A stretch of DNA of 64,000 bases from Mycolicibacterium bacteremicum. Its GTDB lineage: Bacteria; Actinomycetota; Actinomycetes; Mycobacteriales; Mycobacteriaceae. The stretch is taken from the NCBI RefSeq assembly GCF_943913955.1, contig NZ_CALUAE010000006.1:42378-106377 (forward strand). The letters are read 5' to 3'. Position numbers and translations under genes: made by a program. Every line of letters begins with the position of its first letter. Within the stretch, counting starts at the first letter, position 1. Positions 1-8,477 of the stretch are shown here, piece by piece. A model generated the notes under the pieces. The model was not told the DNA's origin. It searched no databases and saw only the letters and a list, made by a program, of their open reading frames with translations.

Positions 1-681
1 GGTGGTGGCGTAGACGTATTCGAATACCCGCAGCGCGTCTAGGCCGCGCAGCAGCACCGCGACGGTCAGCACCGGGGCCAGCATCGGGATCAGCACCCGG
101 CGCAGTCGGTACACCGGGCCGGCGCCGTCCACCTTGGCCGCCTCCATGGGTTGCTTGGGCATCGATTCCAGCCCGGCCAGGATCAACAGCACCATGAACG
201 GCGTCCACTGCCAGACATCGATGAAGGCCAGTGTCAGCAGCGCCTTTCCGGCCCCGAAGAAGTCGTAGTCGGCGCCGACGGCGTGCAGCAGGGCCGGCAC
301 GGCGCCGATCTGGTCGTTGAGCAGGAAGCGGAAGATCAAGCCGACCGCGATGGGGGTGATGAACATCGGCGCCAGCACGATCGCCCGGGACAGGTCCTTG
401 GCCCAGCGTTGTTGATGCAGGGCCAGCGCCAGTGCGAAACCGAGTACCAGTTCGGCGCTGACGGCGATCAGCACGTAGAGCGCGGTGGTGGCGAAGGCCT
501 CCCAGAAGGCGGAGTTCGACAGTGCGGCGGTGAAGTTGGTGGCGCCGACGAAGTCGGGTTGGCCGCGATCGGTCAGCTTGTAGTCGGTCACTGACAGATA
601 GGCCGCGTAGCAGAGCGGGAATCCGACGGCCACGGCGAACAGGGCGAGCAGCGGCATGAGCATGCCGTATCGGAATTTCAC
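1..681 (-). CDS. ABC sugar transporter permease (partial, 3' end outside window)
   Basis: Minus-strand reading frame, open from a GTG at 681 to the window edge (227 codons). It encodes a hydrophobic binding-protein-dependent permease of the CUT1 (MalF/UgpA) type. The EAA loop that contacts the ATPase is visible (EAAKVDGAG, then a run of basic residues and LIPMLAPVL). Several membrane segments precede it, including one at the N-terminus after MLMPLLALFAVAVGFPL. The start could be the GTG at 681 or the in-frame ATG at 663. It follows the solute-binding lipoprotein by about 50 bases on the same strand, so the two are probably cotranscribed. The second permease and the ATPase are expected beyond the left edge. 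Substrate inferred from neighbours only: a sugar or polyol. Confidence 0.85.
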   Translation of the reverse strand, partial: MKFRYGMLMPLLALFAVAVGFPLCYAAYLSVTDYKLTDRGQPDFVGATNFTAALSNSAFWEAFATTALYVLIAVSAELVLGFALALALHQQRWAKDLSRAIVLAPMFITPIAVGLIFRFLLNDQIGAVPALLHAVGADYDFFGAGKALLTLAFIDVWQWTPFMVLLILAGLESMPKQPMEAAKVDGAGPVYRLRRVLIPMLAPVLTVAVLLRGLDALRVFEYVYATT

Positions 682-730
682 CTGTGCCGCCCCCGCCGGG
701 TGCCGGTCGTGACCGCCGGATTCCCTACTG

Positions 731-2029
731 TCACTGCTGGATCCGCTCCGCTGCTGCCTGCGCATCGCGCAGTGCGTCGGCGACGCTCTTGTTGCCGGCG
801 GCGGCATCGTTGAGCTCGGTGCCGACGGCCTGGATCATCTCCTCGCCGCCCTTGCCCTGGGTCAGCGGGGCAGCGTCGGCCAGGATCTCACCGACGGTCT
901 TGTAGTAGTCGGCGCCGTACCCGTCGGCCAGCACCTTCTCGTTGGTCAGCGATCCCTTCCGGATGACCGCGCCACCGTCGGCGACCCGCTCGGCGTCGAT
1001 CTCCGGCGAGGTCACCCAGGACGCGAACGCCCATGCCGCGTCGGCCGCCCCGGAGTTGGCCGGGATGGCCCAGCTCCACAGGCCGAGTGCGGATTTGCCA
1101 CCCGGGATGGGAGCCAGCGCGAACTGTCCGGCCCGTTCGCCGGAGGCACCCTCGGGATCGTTGAGCGCGGGCAGGTTCCAGTTGTAACCGATCATCGAGG
1201 CCGCGTTGCCGCCCGACACCGAGCGGAACGCCTCGTCGAACCCCCAGGCCAGGCTGTTGGCCGGGGCGGCCGTCTTATACGTCTCGATGTAGGCCTCCAG
1301 CGCGCGGGCGGCCTCAGGGGTGTCCAGCGTGGGCTTGCCGTCCTCGCCGTAGATCGAACCGCCCGCGGCAAACAGCCAGTTGGCCCATTCCTCGAAGATC
1401 TTGTAGCCGCGCTGGGGCTGCATCGCGATACCGGCCCGGTCGCCGGTCTTGAGCCGCTGCGAGGTGGAGACCAGGGCGTCCAGATCGGTCGGTGCGCCCA
1501 GGCCGGCGGCGGCCAGATCGCCGGTGTTGTAGATGTATCCGAGCGCGTAGTTGTAGAACGGGACCCCGTAGGTGGCGCCGTCGACATCGGTGATGGCGGT
1601 GAGCGAATCGAAGAAGTCGTCCGGCTGATAGCCGGTGGTGGCCGCGATACGGTCGCCCAGCGGCTCCAGGAATCCGGCGTCGGCGAAATCGTCCATCCAC
1701 GGGTTGTCCACCACGATCAGGTCGTAGGCGGGCTCGGATGCCTGGAACGAGGACACCAGCCGGTCGCGCATCTGATCGAACGTCATGGTCTCGATCGCGA
1801 CGTTGATGTCGGGGTACTTCTGGTTGAACTGTCCGACAAGGCCTTTGACGATGTCGGTGTCGGGCACGTTCTCCATCAGCACCCGGACGGTGGCGCTGGT
1901 GTCGGTGGGGACATCGCCCACACCGGAGGAGGTCTGTTCGCCCGAGCCGCCGCTGCCTGCGCAACCGGCGAGGGTGAGGCTGGTGGCGGCGATGATCGCG
2001 GTCAACCAGCGCGAGGTCGGAATTTTCAT
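731..2029 (-). CDS. ABC transporter sugar-binding lipoprotein
   Basis: 432-residue extracytoplasmic solute-binding protein, family 1 (MalE-like). The start is the ATG at 2029, which gives a lipoprotein signal: basic N-terminus, hydrophobic core, and lipobox LAGC with the lipidated Cys at about residue 23, followed by a Gly/Ser-rich linker. The frame is open further upstream, but that part overlaps the SDR gene and reads as low-complexity out-of-frame sequence. The family uses these proteins to capture sugars, polyols or glycerophosphodiesters and deliver them to the CUT1 permeases, one of which lies directly downstream. The adjacent dehydrogenase and FGGY kinase suggest a polyol or sugar ligand. 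The ligand cannot be read from sequence. Confidence 0.88.
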   Translation of the reverse strand: MKIPTSRWLTAIIAATSLTLAGCAGSGGSGEQTSSGVGDVPTDTSATVRVLMENVPDTDIVKGLVGQFNQKYPDINVAIETMTFDQMRDRLVSSFQASEPAYDLIVVDNPWMDDFADAGFLEPLGDRIAATTGYQPDDFFDSLTAITDVDGATYGVPFYNYALGYIYNTGDLAAAGLGAPTDLDALVSTSQRLKTGDRAGIAMQPQRGYKIFEEWANWLFAAGGSIYGEDGKPTLDTPEAARALEAYIETYKTAAPANSLAWGFDEAFRSVSGGNAASMIGYNWNLPALNDPEGASGERAGQFALAPIPGGKSALGLWSWAIPANSGAADAAWAFASWVTSPEIDAERVADGGAVIRKGSLTNEKVLADGYGADYYKTVGEILADAAPLTQGKGGEEMIQAVGTELNDAAAGNKSVADALRDAQAAAERIQQ

Positions 2030-2084
2030 GGTCCTCACTTTTCTTTGTCCGAATGGATCGAGCGTGCGTGGGGGATCGGTCGGC

Positions 2085-2870
2085 TCAATCCATGTAGGCA
2101 CCGCCGTTGACGGACAGTGCTTCTCCGGTGATGAACCGGGCATCCTCGGAGACCAGGAACGCCACCGCGCGGGCGACGTCGTCGGGCGTCTGCAGGCGGC
2201 CCAGCGGCGTGGCGTCGATCCAGGACTGCCGGACCCCGTCCGGGGTGGAACCACTCAGCTTGGCCTCCCACTCCAGTTCGCGGGTCTGCATCGGGGTGGC
2301 GACGAATCCGGGGCACACGCTGTTGACCGTGATGTCGTGGGCGGCGAGTTCGAACGCCATCGCCTGGGTGAGTCCCAGCACGCCGAACTTGGAGGCCACA
2401 TAATCGGCCAGGAACGGCACGCGGCCCTGCTTGGCGGCCATCGACGCGGTGTTGACGATGGTGCCGCGCACACCGGTGCGGATCATCGCGCGGGCGGCGG
2501 CCTGTCCGCACAGGAACACGCCCTTGAGGTTGATGTCCAGGCTGCGGTCGAGTTGTTCGACCGAGACATCGACGAAGCTGGCCATCGCCGAGATCCCGGC
2601 GTTGCTGACCCAGGCGTGCAGCCCCAGTCGGTCGGCCACGTCATCGGCCAGCGCGGTGGCCGCGGCGGCATCGGTGACATCGAGGCGGGCCGCCTCGTGC
2701 CCCGATCCGGTGAGACCGGCACGGGTGTCCTCGGCGGCGTCGGCGTCGATATCGGAGACGACGACCCGCCACCCGCGCTGGGCCAGGGTGCCGGCGATGG
2801 CCCGGCCGATACCGGATCCGGCGCCGGTGACGACGACGGTCTGGGTGCTGGATGCTGCGGGGGTGGTCAT
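2085..2870 (-). CDS. SDR-family NAD(P)-dependent dehydrogenase
   Basis: 261-residue classical short-chain dehydrogenase. The nucleotide-binding motif TGAGSGIG lies near residue 15, NAG near residue 90, and the catalytic Ser (NTASM) and Tyr-x3-Lys (DYVASK) at about 140-160. The C-terminus has the usual GEALSVNGG segment. The family reduces or oxidises alcohols, often sugars and polyols. Its start overlaps the end of the FGGY kinase by four bases (ATGA), so the two are translationally coupled, and it is followed by the transporter genes. The most economical role is oxidation of an imported polyol to a ketose for the kinase. The substrate is unknown. Confidence 0.88.
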   Translation of the reverse strand: MTTPAASSTQTVVVTGAGSGIGRAIAGTLAQRGWRVVVSDIDADAAEDTRAGLTGSGHEAARLDVTDAAAATALADDVADRLGLHAWVSNAGISAMASFVDVSVEQLDRSLDINLKGVFLCGQAAARAMIRTGVRGTIVNTASMAAKQGRVPFLADYVASKFGVLGLTQAMAFELAAHDITVNSVCPGFVATPMQTRELEWEAKLSGSTPDGVRQSWIDATPLGRLQTPDDVARAVAFLVSEDARFITGEALSVNGGAYMD

Positions 2871-4354
2871 GGCCGGGCCTTTCGGGCGATGCGGTGGGAT
2901 ATCGGGGTGAGCGCGTCACCGAGTTCACGCCACTGGGCGTAGGCCTCGGCGTAGCGGTCGACGTGCCCCGGGTTCGGGACGACGGGTTCGCCGACGGTCT
3001 GGAACATCGCGGTGCTGTCCCAGCCGTCCAGCAGGCCGGTGCCGACCGCGGCGATCACCGCGGCGCCCAGTGAGGCGCCGGGATGGCCGATGATCGGTGC
3101 GAGCGGGGTGCCGAGCACATCGGCGAGGATCTGCTTCCACAGCACCGATTTGCTGCCGCCGTTGGTGACCAGCGCGCGCTGCAGTGGCACGCCCATGGCG
3201 GCGAAGACCTCGGTGTGGTGTTTGAAGCCGAAGGCGATGGCCTCCAGCACCGACCGGTACATGTCGGCGCGGGTGTGGGCCAGGTCGAGCCCCACGAAGG
3301 CGCCGCGCAGATCCGGGTCGTGCAGTGGGCTCTTCTCGCCGAGAAAGTAGGGCAGGCAGAGGATCTCGGCCGGGGCGCGGGTGTCGGCCTCGTCATCCAG
3401 GGCGACCAGGTCGATGCCGCCGGACAGGGTCTGGAACCAGCGGATCAGGCTGCCGCTGGTGGCCATGCAGCCGTTGGGCAGCCAGCGTCCGGGTACCGGG
3501 TGGGCGTCCAGGTAGAGCCGGGCGTCGATGACCGGTGTGTCCGCGGCGGCCAGGATGTCCCCGGCCCCACCGAGTTTGACCAGCCAGTCGCCCTCGGCGT
3601 TGATGCCCGCGGCATAGGCCGACAGCACGTGGTCCGCACCGCCCACGATCAGCGGCAGGCCGGCGGTCAGTCCGGTCGCCTCGGCCGCCGCGGCGCTCAA
3701 CTCGCCCGCCCGGGTGCCCGGCGCCAGCACCGGTGGCACCAGCTCGCCGGTCAGCCCGGCGGCGGTGTACATCGGGTCGAAGCGGCCACCGTCGACGGTG
3801 CCCAGGCCCGACTCCAGCGCCCAGTTCAGCTCGACATGGGCGGGGGCACCGAGGGCCATCAGCACCCAGTCGTAGGAACCGACCAGATGCGCGGTGCGAC
3901 TCCAGGTTTCGGGCTCGTGGCGCTGCAGCCACAGCGCGGTCGGGGCAACCGACTGCTGGGTGATCGCCGATCCGGTGGCGCGCAGGACGACGTCGTCGTC
4001 GAGGGCGTTCCGCAACTCGGTGATCTCGGCGGTGGCACGTGCGTCGTTCTGCAGCAACGCCCGTCGCACGGGCGCGCCGTCGCGATCCACCGGCACGACG
4101 GCCGGCACCATCCCGGTGGTGGCCAGTGCGGCGATCCGGTCCGGGCCGACGCCGGATTCGGCGAGCACGGCGCGGATCCCGGCGTGCACGTTGTGCAGCC
4201 ACTGGGCGGGTTCGGCCTCGGCGTGACCAGGGGCGTCGGAGAACAGTCGCGCATCCTGGGTGGACTGGGCGACGATGCGCGCGCGGGCGATGTCGACGAG
4301 CACGGTCTTGGTACCGGTGGTGCCGATATCAATGCCGATGGTGAACTCCGGCAT
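2867..4354 (-). CDS. FGGY-family carbohydrate kinase (xylulokinase-like)
   Basis: 495 residues, normal length for the FGGY family. The N-terminal phosphate-binding motif DIGTTGTK is at residues 9-16. The C-terminal FGGY signature region (NGGSKSVLWKQILADVLG) and the nucleotide-binding GHPGASLGAA segment are present. The family phosphorylates xylulose, ribulose, glycerol, erythritol and related sugars. Subfamily and sugar cannot be fixed by eye. It is the first gene of a minus-strand run kinase-SDR-binding protein-permease, and it is divergent from the BtpA-family gene across a 186-base regulatory gap. Confidence 0.88.
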   Translation of the reverse strand: MPEFTIGIDIGTTGTKTVLVDIARARIVAQSTQDARLFSDAPGHAEAEPAQWLHNVHAGIRAVLAESGVGPDRIAALATTGMVPAVVPVDRDGAPVRRALLQNDARATAEITELRNALDDDVVLRATGSAITQQSVAPTALWLQRHEPETWSRTAHLVGSYDWVLMALGAPAHVELNWALESGLGTVDGGRFDPMYTAAGLTGELVPPVLAPGTRAGELSAAAAEATGLTAGLPLIVGGADHVLSAYAAGINAEGDWLVKLGGAGDILAAADTPVIDARLYLDAHPVPGRWLPNGCMATSGSLIRWFQTLSGGIDLVALDDEADTRAPAEILCLPYFLGEKSPLHDPDLRGAFVGLDLAHTRADMYRSVLEAIAFGFKHHTEVFAAMGVPLQRALVTNGGSKSVLWKQILADVLGTPLAPIIGHPGASLGAAVIAAVGTGLLDGWDSTAMFQTVGEPVVPNPGHVDRYAEAYAQWRELGDALTPISHRIARKARP

Positions 4355-4540
4355 GCCATCCCTTCGGTCGGTCGCTGCGTTTCGGGCAGTGGGACCACAA
4401 TACTGACTCTGTTATATTCTCACAATAGATGAGCGACAATCACGAAATGTCACGGGAAACCCCTGGAATCGTGTGATTAAGTAACATACGTTTAACCCAT
4501 ACAGCTCGGAAGCACAGCAAGAGAAGCGGAGAGGCATCCC
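4355..4540. promoter_or_regulatory. Divergent promoter/operator region of the sugar island
   Basis: AT-richer gap between the divergent FGGY kinase and BtpA-family genes. Several related half-sites are seen: TCACAA at about 4420, AATCAC at 4438-4443, GTCAC at about 4450, and GTGATT at 4473-4478. The second and last form an inverted pair. The palindrome upstream of the DeoR gene (6907-6921) uses the same TGTGA/TCACA element, so these are candidate DeoR-family operators. A purine-rich ribosome binding site (GGAGAGG) lies 8-14 bases before the ATG at 4541. The assignment is inference. Confidence 0.45.
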
Positions 4541-5356
4541 ATGACCAGTTGGCTCGATGACGTATTCGGCGTGCAGAAGCCGGTGATCGCGATGCTGCAC
4601 CTCGCGGCGCTGCCGGGGGACCCCGGATTCGATTCGGCGGCCGGTATCAAGGCCGTGGTCGAACGGGCCAAGCAGGAACTGGACGCGCTGCAGACCGGTG
4701 GCGTCGACGGTGTGATGGTGTCCAACGAGTTCAGCCTGCCCTACCTGACCAAGACCGAACCGATCACGGCCATCACCATGGCCCGCGTGATCGGGGAACT
4801 GCTTGGCGATTTCACCGTCCCGTACGGGGTGAACGTGCTGTGGGACGGCCGGGCCTCCATCGATCTGGCCGTGGCCACCGGCGCCCAGTGGGTGCGCGAG
4901 ATCTTCACCGGCGTGTACGCCAGTGACTTCGGGCTGTGGGACACCAATGTCGGTGAGGTCGCCCGGCACCGGGCGCGCATCGGCGGCTCCGGGGTGAAGT
5001 TGCTGTTCAACATCGTGCCGGAATCGGCGGTGTATCTGGCCGAGCGCGATCTGGCCTCGGTGACCGCCACCACCGTCTTCGCCACCAAGCCCGATGCCAT
5101 CTGCGTGTCGGGTCTGACCGCCGGCGCCTCCACCGACACCCAGGCCCTGCGCGTGGTCAAGGACAATGCCGGTGCGGTGCCGGTTTTCGTCAACACCGGG
5201 GTGCGCGCGCACAACGCCGCCGAGCAACTGTCGATCGCCGACGGTGCGGTCGTCGGCACCTACTTCAAGGAGGACGGGGTGTTCGAGAATCGGGCCGTCG
5301 CCTCGCGCGCCACCGAGTTGATGGACGCCGTCAAGGAATTCCGCGCGTCGTTATGA
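4541..5356 (+). CDS. BtpA/SgcQ-family protein (predicted TIM barrel)
   Basis: 271 residues, matching the BtpA family: N-terminal GVQKPVIAMLHLAALPG, then GVDGVMVSNEF, VPYGVNVLWD, and a C-terminal FVNTGVRAHNAAEQLSIADGAVVGTYFKEDG-like segment, split here as FVNTGV and DGAVVGTYFK. BtpA was named for a cyanobacterial photosystem I accumulation phenotype. In heterotrophs, including the E. coli sgc cluster (SgcQ), members sit with sugar transport genes and a DeoR regulator, as here. The fold suggests an enzyme acting on a phosphorylated sugar, but I know of no proven reaction. Its stop overlaps the start of the following phosphatase by four bases, so the two are coupled. Confidence 0.85.
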   Translation: MTSWLDDVFGVQKPVIAMLHLAALPGDPGFDSAAGIKAVVERAKQELDALQTGGVDGVMVSNEFSLPYLTKTEPITAITMARVIGELLGDFTVPYGVNVLWDGRASIDLAVATGAQWVREIFTGVYASDFGLWDTNVGEVARHRARIGGSGVKLLFNIVPESAVYLAERDLASVTATTVFATKPDAICVSGLTAGASTDTQALRVVKDNAGAVPVFVNTGVRAHNAAEQLSIADGAVVGTYFKEDGVFENRAVASRATELMDAVKEFRASL

Positions 5357-6084
5357 GCGAGGACCTGCGGTTGCTCGCGATCGAGGCGGCCCGGCGCGGG
5401 GCCGCCGTATGCCTGCAGCGCATCGGCGCGGCGGTGGCCGTCGCGACCAAGGGCGCCGAGGGTGACGTGGTGACGGCGGTGGACCGGGCCGCCGAGCAGA
5501 CCGTCCGCGAGGTCCTGCTCGCGGCCCGCCCCGATGACGGGGTGCTCGGTGAGGAACTGCCCGAGCATGTCGGCCCCGGGTCGGTGCAGTGGGTCGTCGA
5601 CCCACTCGACGGCACCACCAACTACACCCGGCGACTGCCGTTCTTCGGCACCTCGGTGGCGGCGCGCTCGGTAACCGACGGCAGCTGGCTGGCCGGTGCG
5701 GTGTGTGCGCCGGTCCTCGGCACGACCTGGAGTGCCGCGAAAGGGCTCGGCGCACATGTCGATTCGGGTGCGGGGGAGACCCGGCTGCCGCTGGTGCTGG
5801 CGGAGTCCTCGGTGCGGCTGCTGGGCACCGGGCTGTCCTACGATCCCGGTCACCGGCGGCGTCAACTGCGCGAGCTCGCCGCCGTGATGGCCGGATACAC
5901 CGATATGCGCCGCTTCGGGGCGGCGGCGCTGGATCTGTGCCTGGTTGCCCAGGGCAGCCTCGATGCGTTCGTCGAAGACGATCTGGCCGTGCACGACTGG
6001 GCGGCCGGGGCGCTGATCGCCGAGGAGGCCGGTGCGGTGGTGTCGCGGGCCGAGGGTGCCGGGGTGTCAGCGCGCTGGCGCTGA
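5353..6084 (+). CDS. Inositol monophosphatase-family phosphatase
   Basis: 243 residues with the metal-binding motifs of the IMPase/FBPase-like family: GDVVTAVD near residue 36, GEEL near 64, DPLDGTTN near 82-89, and the C-terminal HDWAAGALIAEEAG segment. The family hydrolyses inositol phosphates, fructose-1,6-bisphosphate, histidinol phosphate or 3'-phosphoadenylates with Mg2+. The start ATG overlaps the BtpA-family stop. The last 18 bases overlap the end of the convergent DeoR gene. In this context a sugar (bis)phosphate from the FGGY kinase branch is a likelier substrate than inositol phosphate, but this is inference. Confidence 0.85.
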   Translation: MSEDLRLLAIEAARRGAAVCLQRIGAAVAVATKGAEGDVVTAVDRAAEQTVREVLLAARPDDGVLGEELPEHVGPGSVQWVVDPLDGTTNYTRRLPFFGTSVAARSVTDGSWLAGAVCAPVLGTTWSAAKGLGAHVDSGAGETRLPLVLAESSVRLLGTGLSYDPGHRRRQLRELAAVMAGYTDMRRFGAAALDLCLVAQGSLDAFVEDDLAVHDWAAGALIAEEAGAVVSRAEGAGVSARWR

Positions 6085-6885
6085 CCGCTCCGGCGTGGAC
6101 CGGTCGGCGTTCACGCAGACCACCGACACCCCCGATGCGCGCAGGGCCTCCACCGCGGGATGGCTCGACGGGCCGTCGGTGACCAGGATCGAGATCGCCG
6201 AGACCGGTGCCACATTGATCAACTGCACCCGGCCCAGCTTGGAAGCGTCGGCGGCGACGATCACCCGGTCCGCCGACCGCATCGCGGCCTGCTTCACGTT
6301 GCCCTCCTCGCGGTGGTACTCCGAGGCGCCCCGCTTACCGTCGACTCCGGCGATACCCATCACGTAGGTGTCGCAGTTGTAGCGCAGATAGAAATCCTCG
6401 GCCTCGGCGCCGATCAGGCTCAGCTCGCCCGGGCGGACCTTGCCGCCGGTCAGCAGGATCGTGGTGTCGGGTTCGTCGGCGAGTTCGATGGCCACCAGCA
6501 CGCTGGGCGTGATGACCGTCAGACCCAGATCGCGGCCCTTCACCGCGCGGGCCACCGCGAGCACCGTGCTGCCGCTGTCGAGGATGACGGTCTCGCGGGG
6601 GCGCAGCAGATCGGCCACGGCATGGGCGATGTGCAGCTTCTCATCGGCGGACTCGGCCGCGCGGGCGTCGAAGGACGGTTCGGTGGACTTCCCGCCGTAG
6701 GCGATGGCCCCACCGAGCACCCGGCGGGCAATGCCCTGGTCCTCCAGACGCTCGATATCGCGCCGGATCGTCATCTCCGAGACGTCGAATTCGCCCGCCA
6801 GCGTGGCGAAGTCGACCTCGCGGTCGGTGTGGATGCGGGCCGCGATCGCTGCGCGGCGCGCGTGCGCGCTCAGGCCGGCGGTCAT
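6067..6885 (-). CDS. DeoR-family transcriptional regulator
   Basis: 272 residues. The N-terminal winged helix contains the DeoR signature (FATLAGEFDVSEMTIRRDIE, residues about 26-45), followed by the DeoRC sugar-phosphate sensor domain (DSGSTVLAVA near residue 106, LTGGKVRPGELSLIGAEAE near 155). Members are usually repressors released by a phosphorylated sugar. It is convergent with the IMPase gene and probably controls the divergent kinase/BtpA promoters and itself. A TGTGA-N5-TCACA palindrome lies about 20 bases upstream of its ATG. Confidence 0.9.
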   Translation of the reverse strand: MTAGLSAHARRAAIAARIHTDREVDFATLAGEFDVSEMTIRRDIERLEDQGIARRVLGGAIAYGGKSTEPSFDARAAESADEKLHIAHAVADLLRPRETVILDSGSTVLAVARAVKGRDLGLTVITPSVLVAIELADEPDTTILLTGGKVRPGELSLIGAEAEDFYLRYNCDTYVMGIAGVDGKRGASEYHREEGNVKQAAMRSADRVIVAADASKLGRVQLINVAPVSAISILVTDGPSSHPAVEALRASGVSVVCVNADRSTPERSAPAR

Positions 6886-6906
6886 GCGGACAGTGTATGT
6901 GAAAGT

Positions 6907-6921
6907 TGTGAATTACTCACA
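6907..6921. promoter_or_regulatory. Inverted repeat upstream of the DeoR gene
   Basis: TGTGA-ATTAC-TCACA, perfect 5-base arms, 22 bases upstream of the DeoR start codon and overlapping the stop codon of ctaA. The position suits autoregulation by the DeoR protein. The same TCACAA/TGTGA-type half-sites recur in the kinase/BtpA intergenic region. Function is inferred. Confidence 0.4.
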
Positions 6922-7864
6922 CGGGTGCGACGCGGCGTTCGCGCATCGATGCCCACAGGGCGGCGGTGGCCGCGGTGCAGGCGCCCGCCCCCGCGACGTG
7001 CAGCGCAACCAGCACCTCGGGGACGCCGGTGAAGAACTGCACCGCACCGAGTGCGCCCTGGGCGGCCACCAGTACGACCACCGCGATCAACCGGACACGC
7101 ACCGGTCGTGGCGCCCGCACGGCGAGCAACCCGAAGCCCAGGGCCACCACCAGGGACAGGTAGGCGACCAGCAGTGACGAGTGCATGTGCACCAGTGTGG
7201 TGATCTCGACCTCGAGCCTGGGCACCGGACGCTCGGGGCTCTTGTCGCCGGCATGCGGGCCTGCGCCGGTGACCATGGTTCCGGTCACCAGCACCACCGA
7301 CAGCGCCAGGCCGGTCAGCGCGGTCAACTGCCGCAACGCCTTCGGCACCACCGCGACCGGTTCGCCGTCGTCGGGTTCGCCGATCTTGGCGAACAGCAGG
7401 ACCGCCAGCCACACCATGGCCATCGACACCAGCAGGTGGATCGCCACGGTCCACCACAGCAGGCCGGTGAGCACGGTGATACCGCCGATGATCGCCTGGG
7501 CCACCGTCGAGGCCGGCATCAGCCAGGCGTATAGCCGCACCTCGCGGCGCCGCCGGGCGCGGGTCACGGCGATGACCGCGGCGGCCGCGGTGAGCACGAC
7601 CAGGAAGGTGAGCAACCGGTTGCCGAACTCGACCGCCTGATGGATGCCGGGCACCTCGGCGTGCGGCACCGGGGTGAAGCTGCCCGGAAAGCACTGTGGC
7701 CAGGTCGGGCACCCCAGGCCGGAGGCGGTCACGCGCACGATCGCGCCGGTGACCGCGATACCGCCCTGGGTCAGGATGACCAGGAAGGCCACGATGCGCT
7801 GGGTGCGCAGGCTCGGCAGCGGGAGCAGGTCGACCAGTCGCAGGAAGAGTCGTCCGACAGCCAC
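6917..7864 (-). CDS. ctaA: Heme A synthase CtaA (COX15/CtaA family)
   Basis: 315-residue polytopic membrane protein with about eight helices. After the first helix (RIVAFLVILTQGGIAVTGAIVR) comes the characteristic extracellular segment ASGLGCPTWPQCFPG with its Cys pair, and heme-ligand His residues follow (EFGNRLLTF is weaker; IHLLVSMAMVW and LVHMHSSLLVAYL are clear). The enzyme oxidises the C8 methyl of heme O to make heme A for the aa3 cytochrome oxidase. The N-terminus is MAVGRLFLRLVDLLPLPSLRTQ. The M. tuberculosis counterpart is Rv1456c, in the same position relative to mptB and suf. It lies downstream of the TetR gene with a 21-base gap. Confidence 0.92.
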   Translation of the reverse strand: MAVGRLFLRLVDLLPLPSLRTQRIVAFLVILTQGGIAVTGAIVRVTASGLGCPTWPQCFPGSFTPVPHAEVPGIHQAVEFGNRLLTFLVVLTAAAAVIAVTRARRRREVRLYAWLMPASTVAQAIIGGITVLTGLLWWTVAIHLLVSMAMVWLAVLLFAKIGEPDDGEPVAVVPKALRQLTALTGLALSVVLVTGTMVTGAGPHAGDKSPERPVPRLEVEITTLVHMHSSLLVAYLSLVVALGFGLLAVRAPRPVRVRLIAVVVLVAAQGALGAVQFFTGVPEVLVALHVAGAGACTAATAALWASMRERRVAPV

Positions 7865-7885
7865 GGTCCCGATCGTAGAGCAGCG

Positions 7886-8464
7886 CTAACTACGCGGCGT
7901 AGTAGGGGCGACGAACGGCACCAGCACCTCGTCGACGAGCGCCACCACCAACTCGTCGGTGATCGGATCGCCGGTGACCAGCAGTCGGTGCCACAACACG
8001 CTCTGTCCGAGCTCGCGGGCGATGTGCACCGGGACGTCGGCGCGGACGTCGCCGCGGGCGATACCGCGGGCCAGCAGGGCGGCCATTTCCTCCTTGCGCC
8101 AGCCGATGACGTCCTCCCGGAAGGACGCGGTGAGTGCGGCATCGCCGGCCATCGCCGCGACCGCGGCCTGCATGGTGGGACCGTGGGGCCCGGTGAACAA
8201 CTCGGCCCAGCCCCGCAGGACGGCGAGCATGTCGGTGCGATAACTGCCGGTGTCCTGGTGCGGGATGGCGGACCTGGCGGTGCGCAGCAGGGTGTCGCGC
8301 AGCAGCTGCCGGCCATCTGCCCAGCGCCGGTAGAGCACCGGCTTGCTGGTCTGGGCGCGCGCCGCGACGGCCTCCATGGTGACGGCCGCCGGTCCGTGTT
8401 CGGTCAGCAGCGCGATCACGGCGGCATGGATCGCGGTGTCGAGTTGTTCCCCGCGGCGTCGCAT
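7886..8464 (-). CDS. TetR/AcrR-family regulator
   Basis: 192 residues. The TetR N-terminal HTH domain covers residues about 8-58, with AAVTMEAVAARAQTSKPVLYRRW as the helix-turn-helix. The C-terminal ligand domain is of the TetR_C type seen with detoxification genes. It is divergent from the DAPG-hydrolase-like gene. The 81-base gap holds two copies of a GAAACGCT-type palindrome, so it probably represses both itself and its neighbour. Ligand unknown. Confidence 0.88.
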   Translation of the reverse strand: MRRRGEQLDTAIHAAVIALLTEHGPAAVTMEAVAARAQTSKPVLYRRWADGRQLLRDTLLRTARSAIPHQDTGSYRTDMLAVLRGWAELFTGPHGPTMQAAVAAMAGDAALTASFREDVIGWRKEEMAALLARGIARGDVRADVPVHIARELGQSVLWHRLLVTGDPITDELVVALVDEVLVPFVAPTTPRS

Positions 8465-8477
8465 ACATCCTCCTTGA

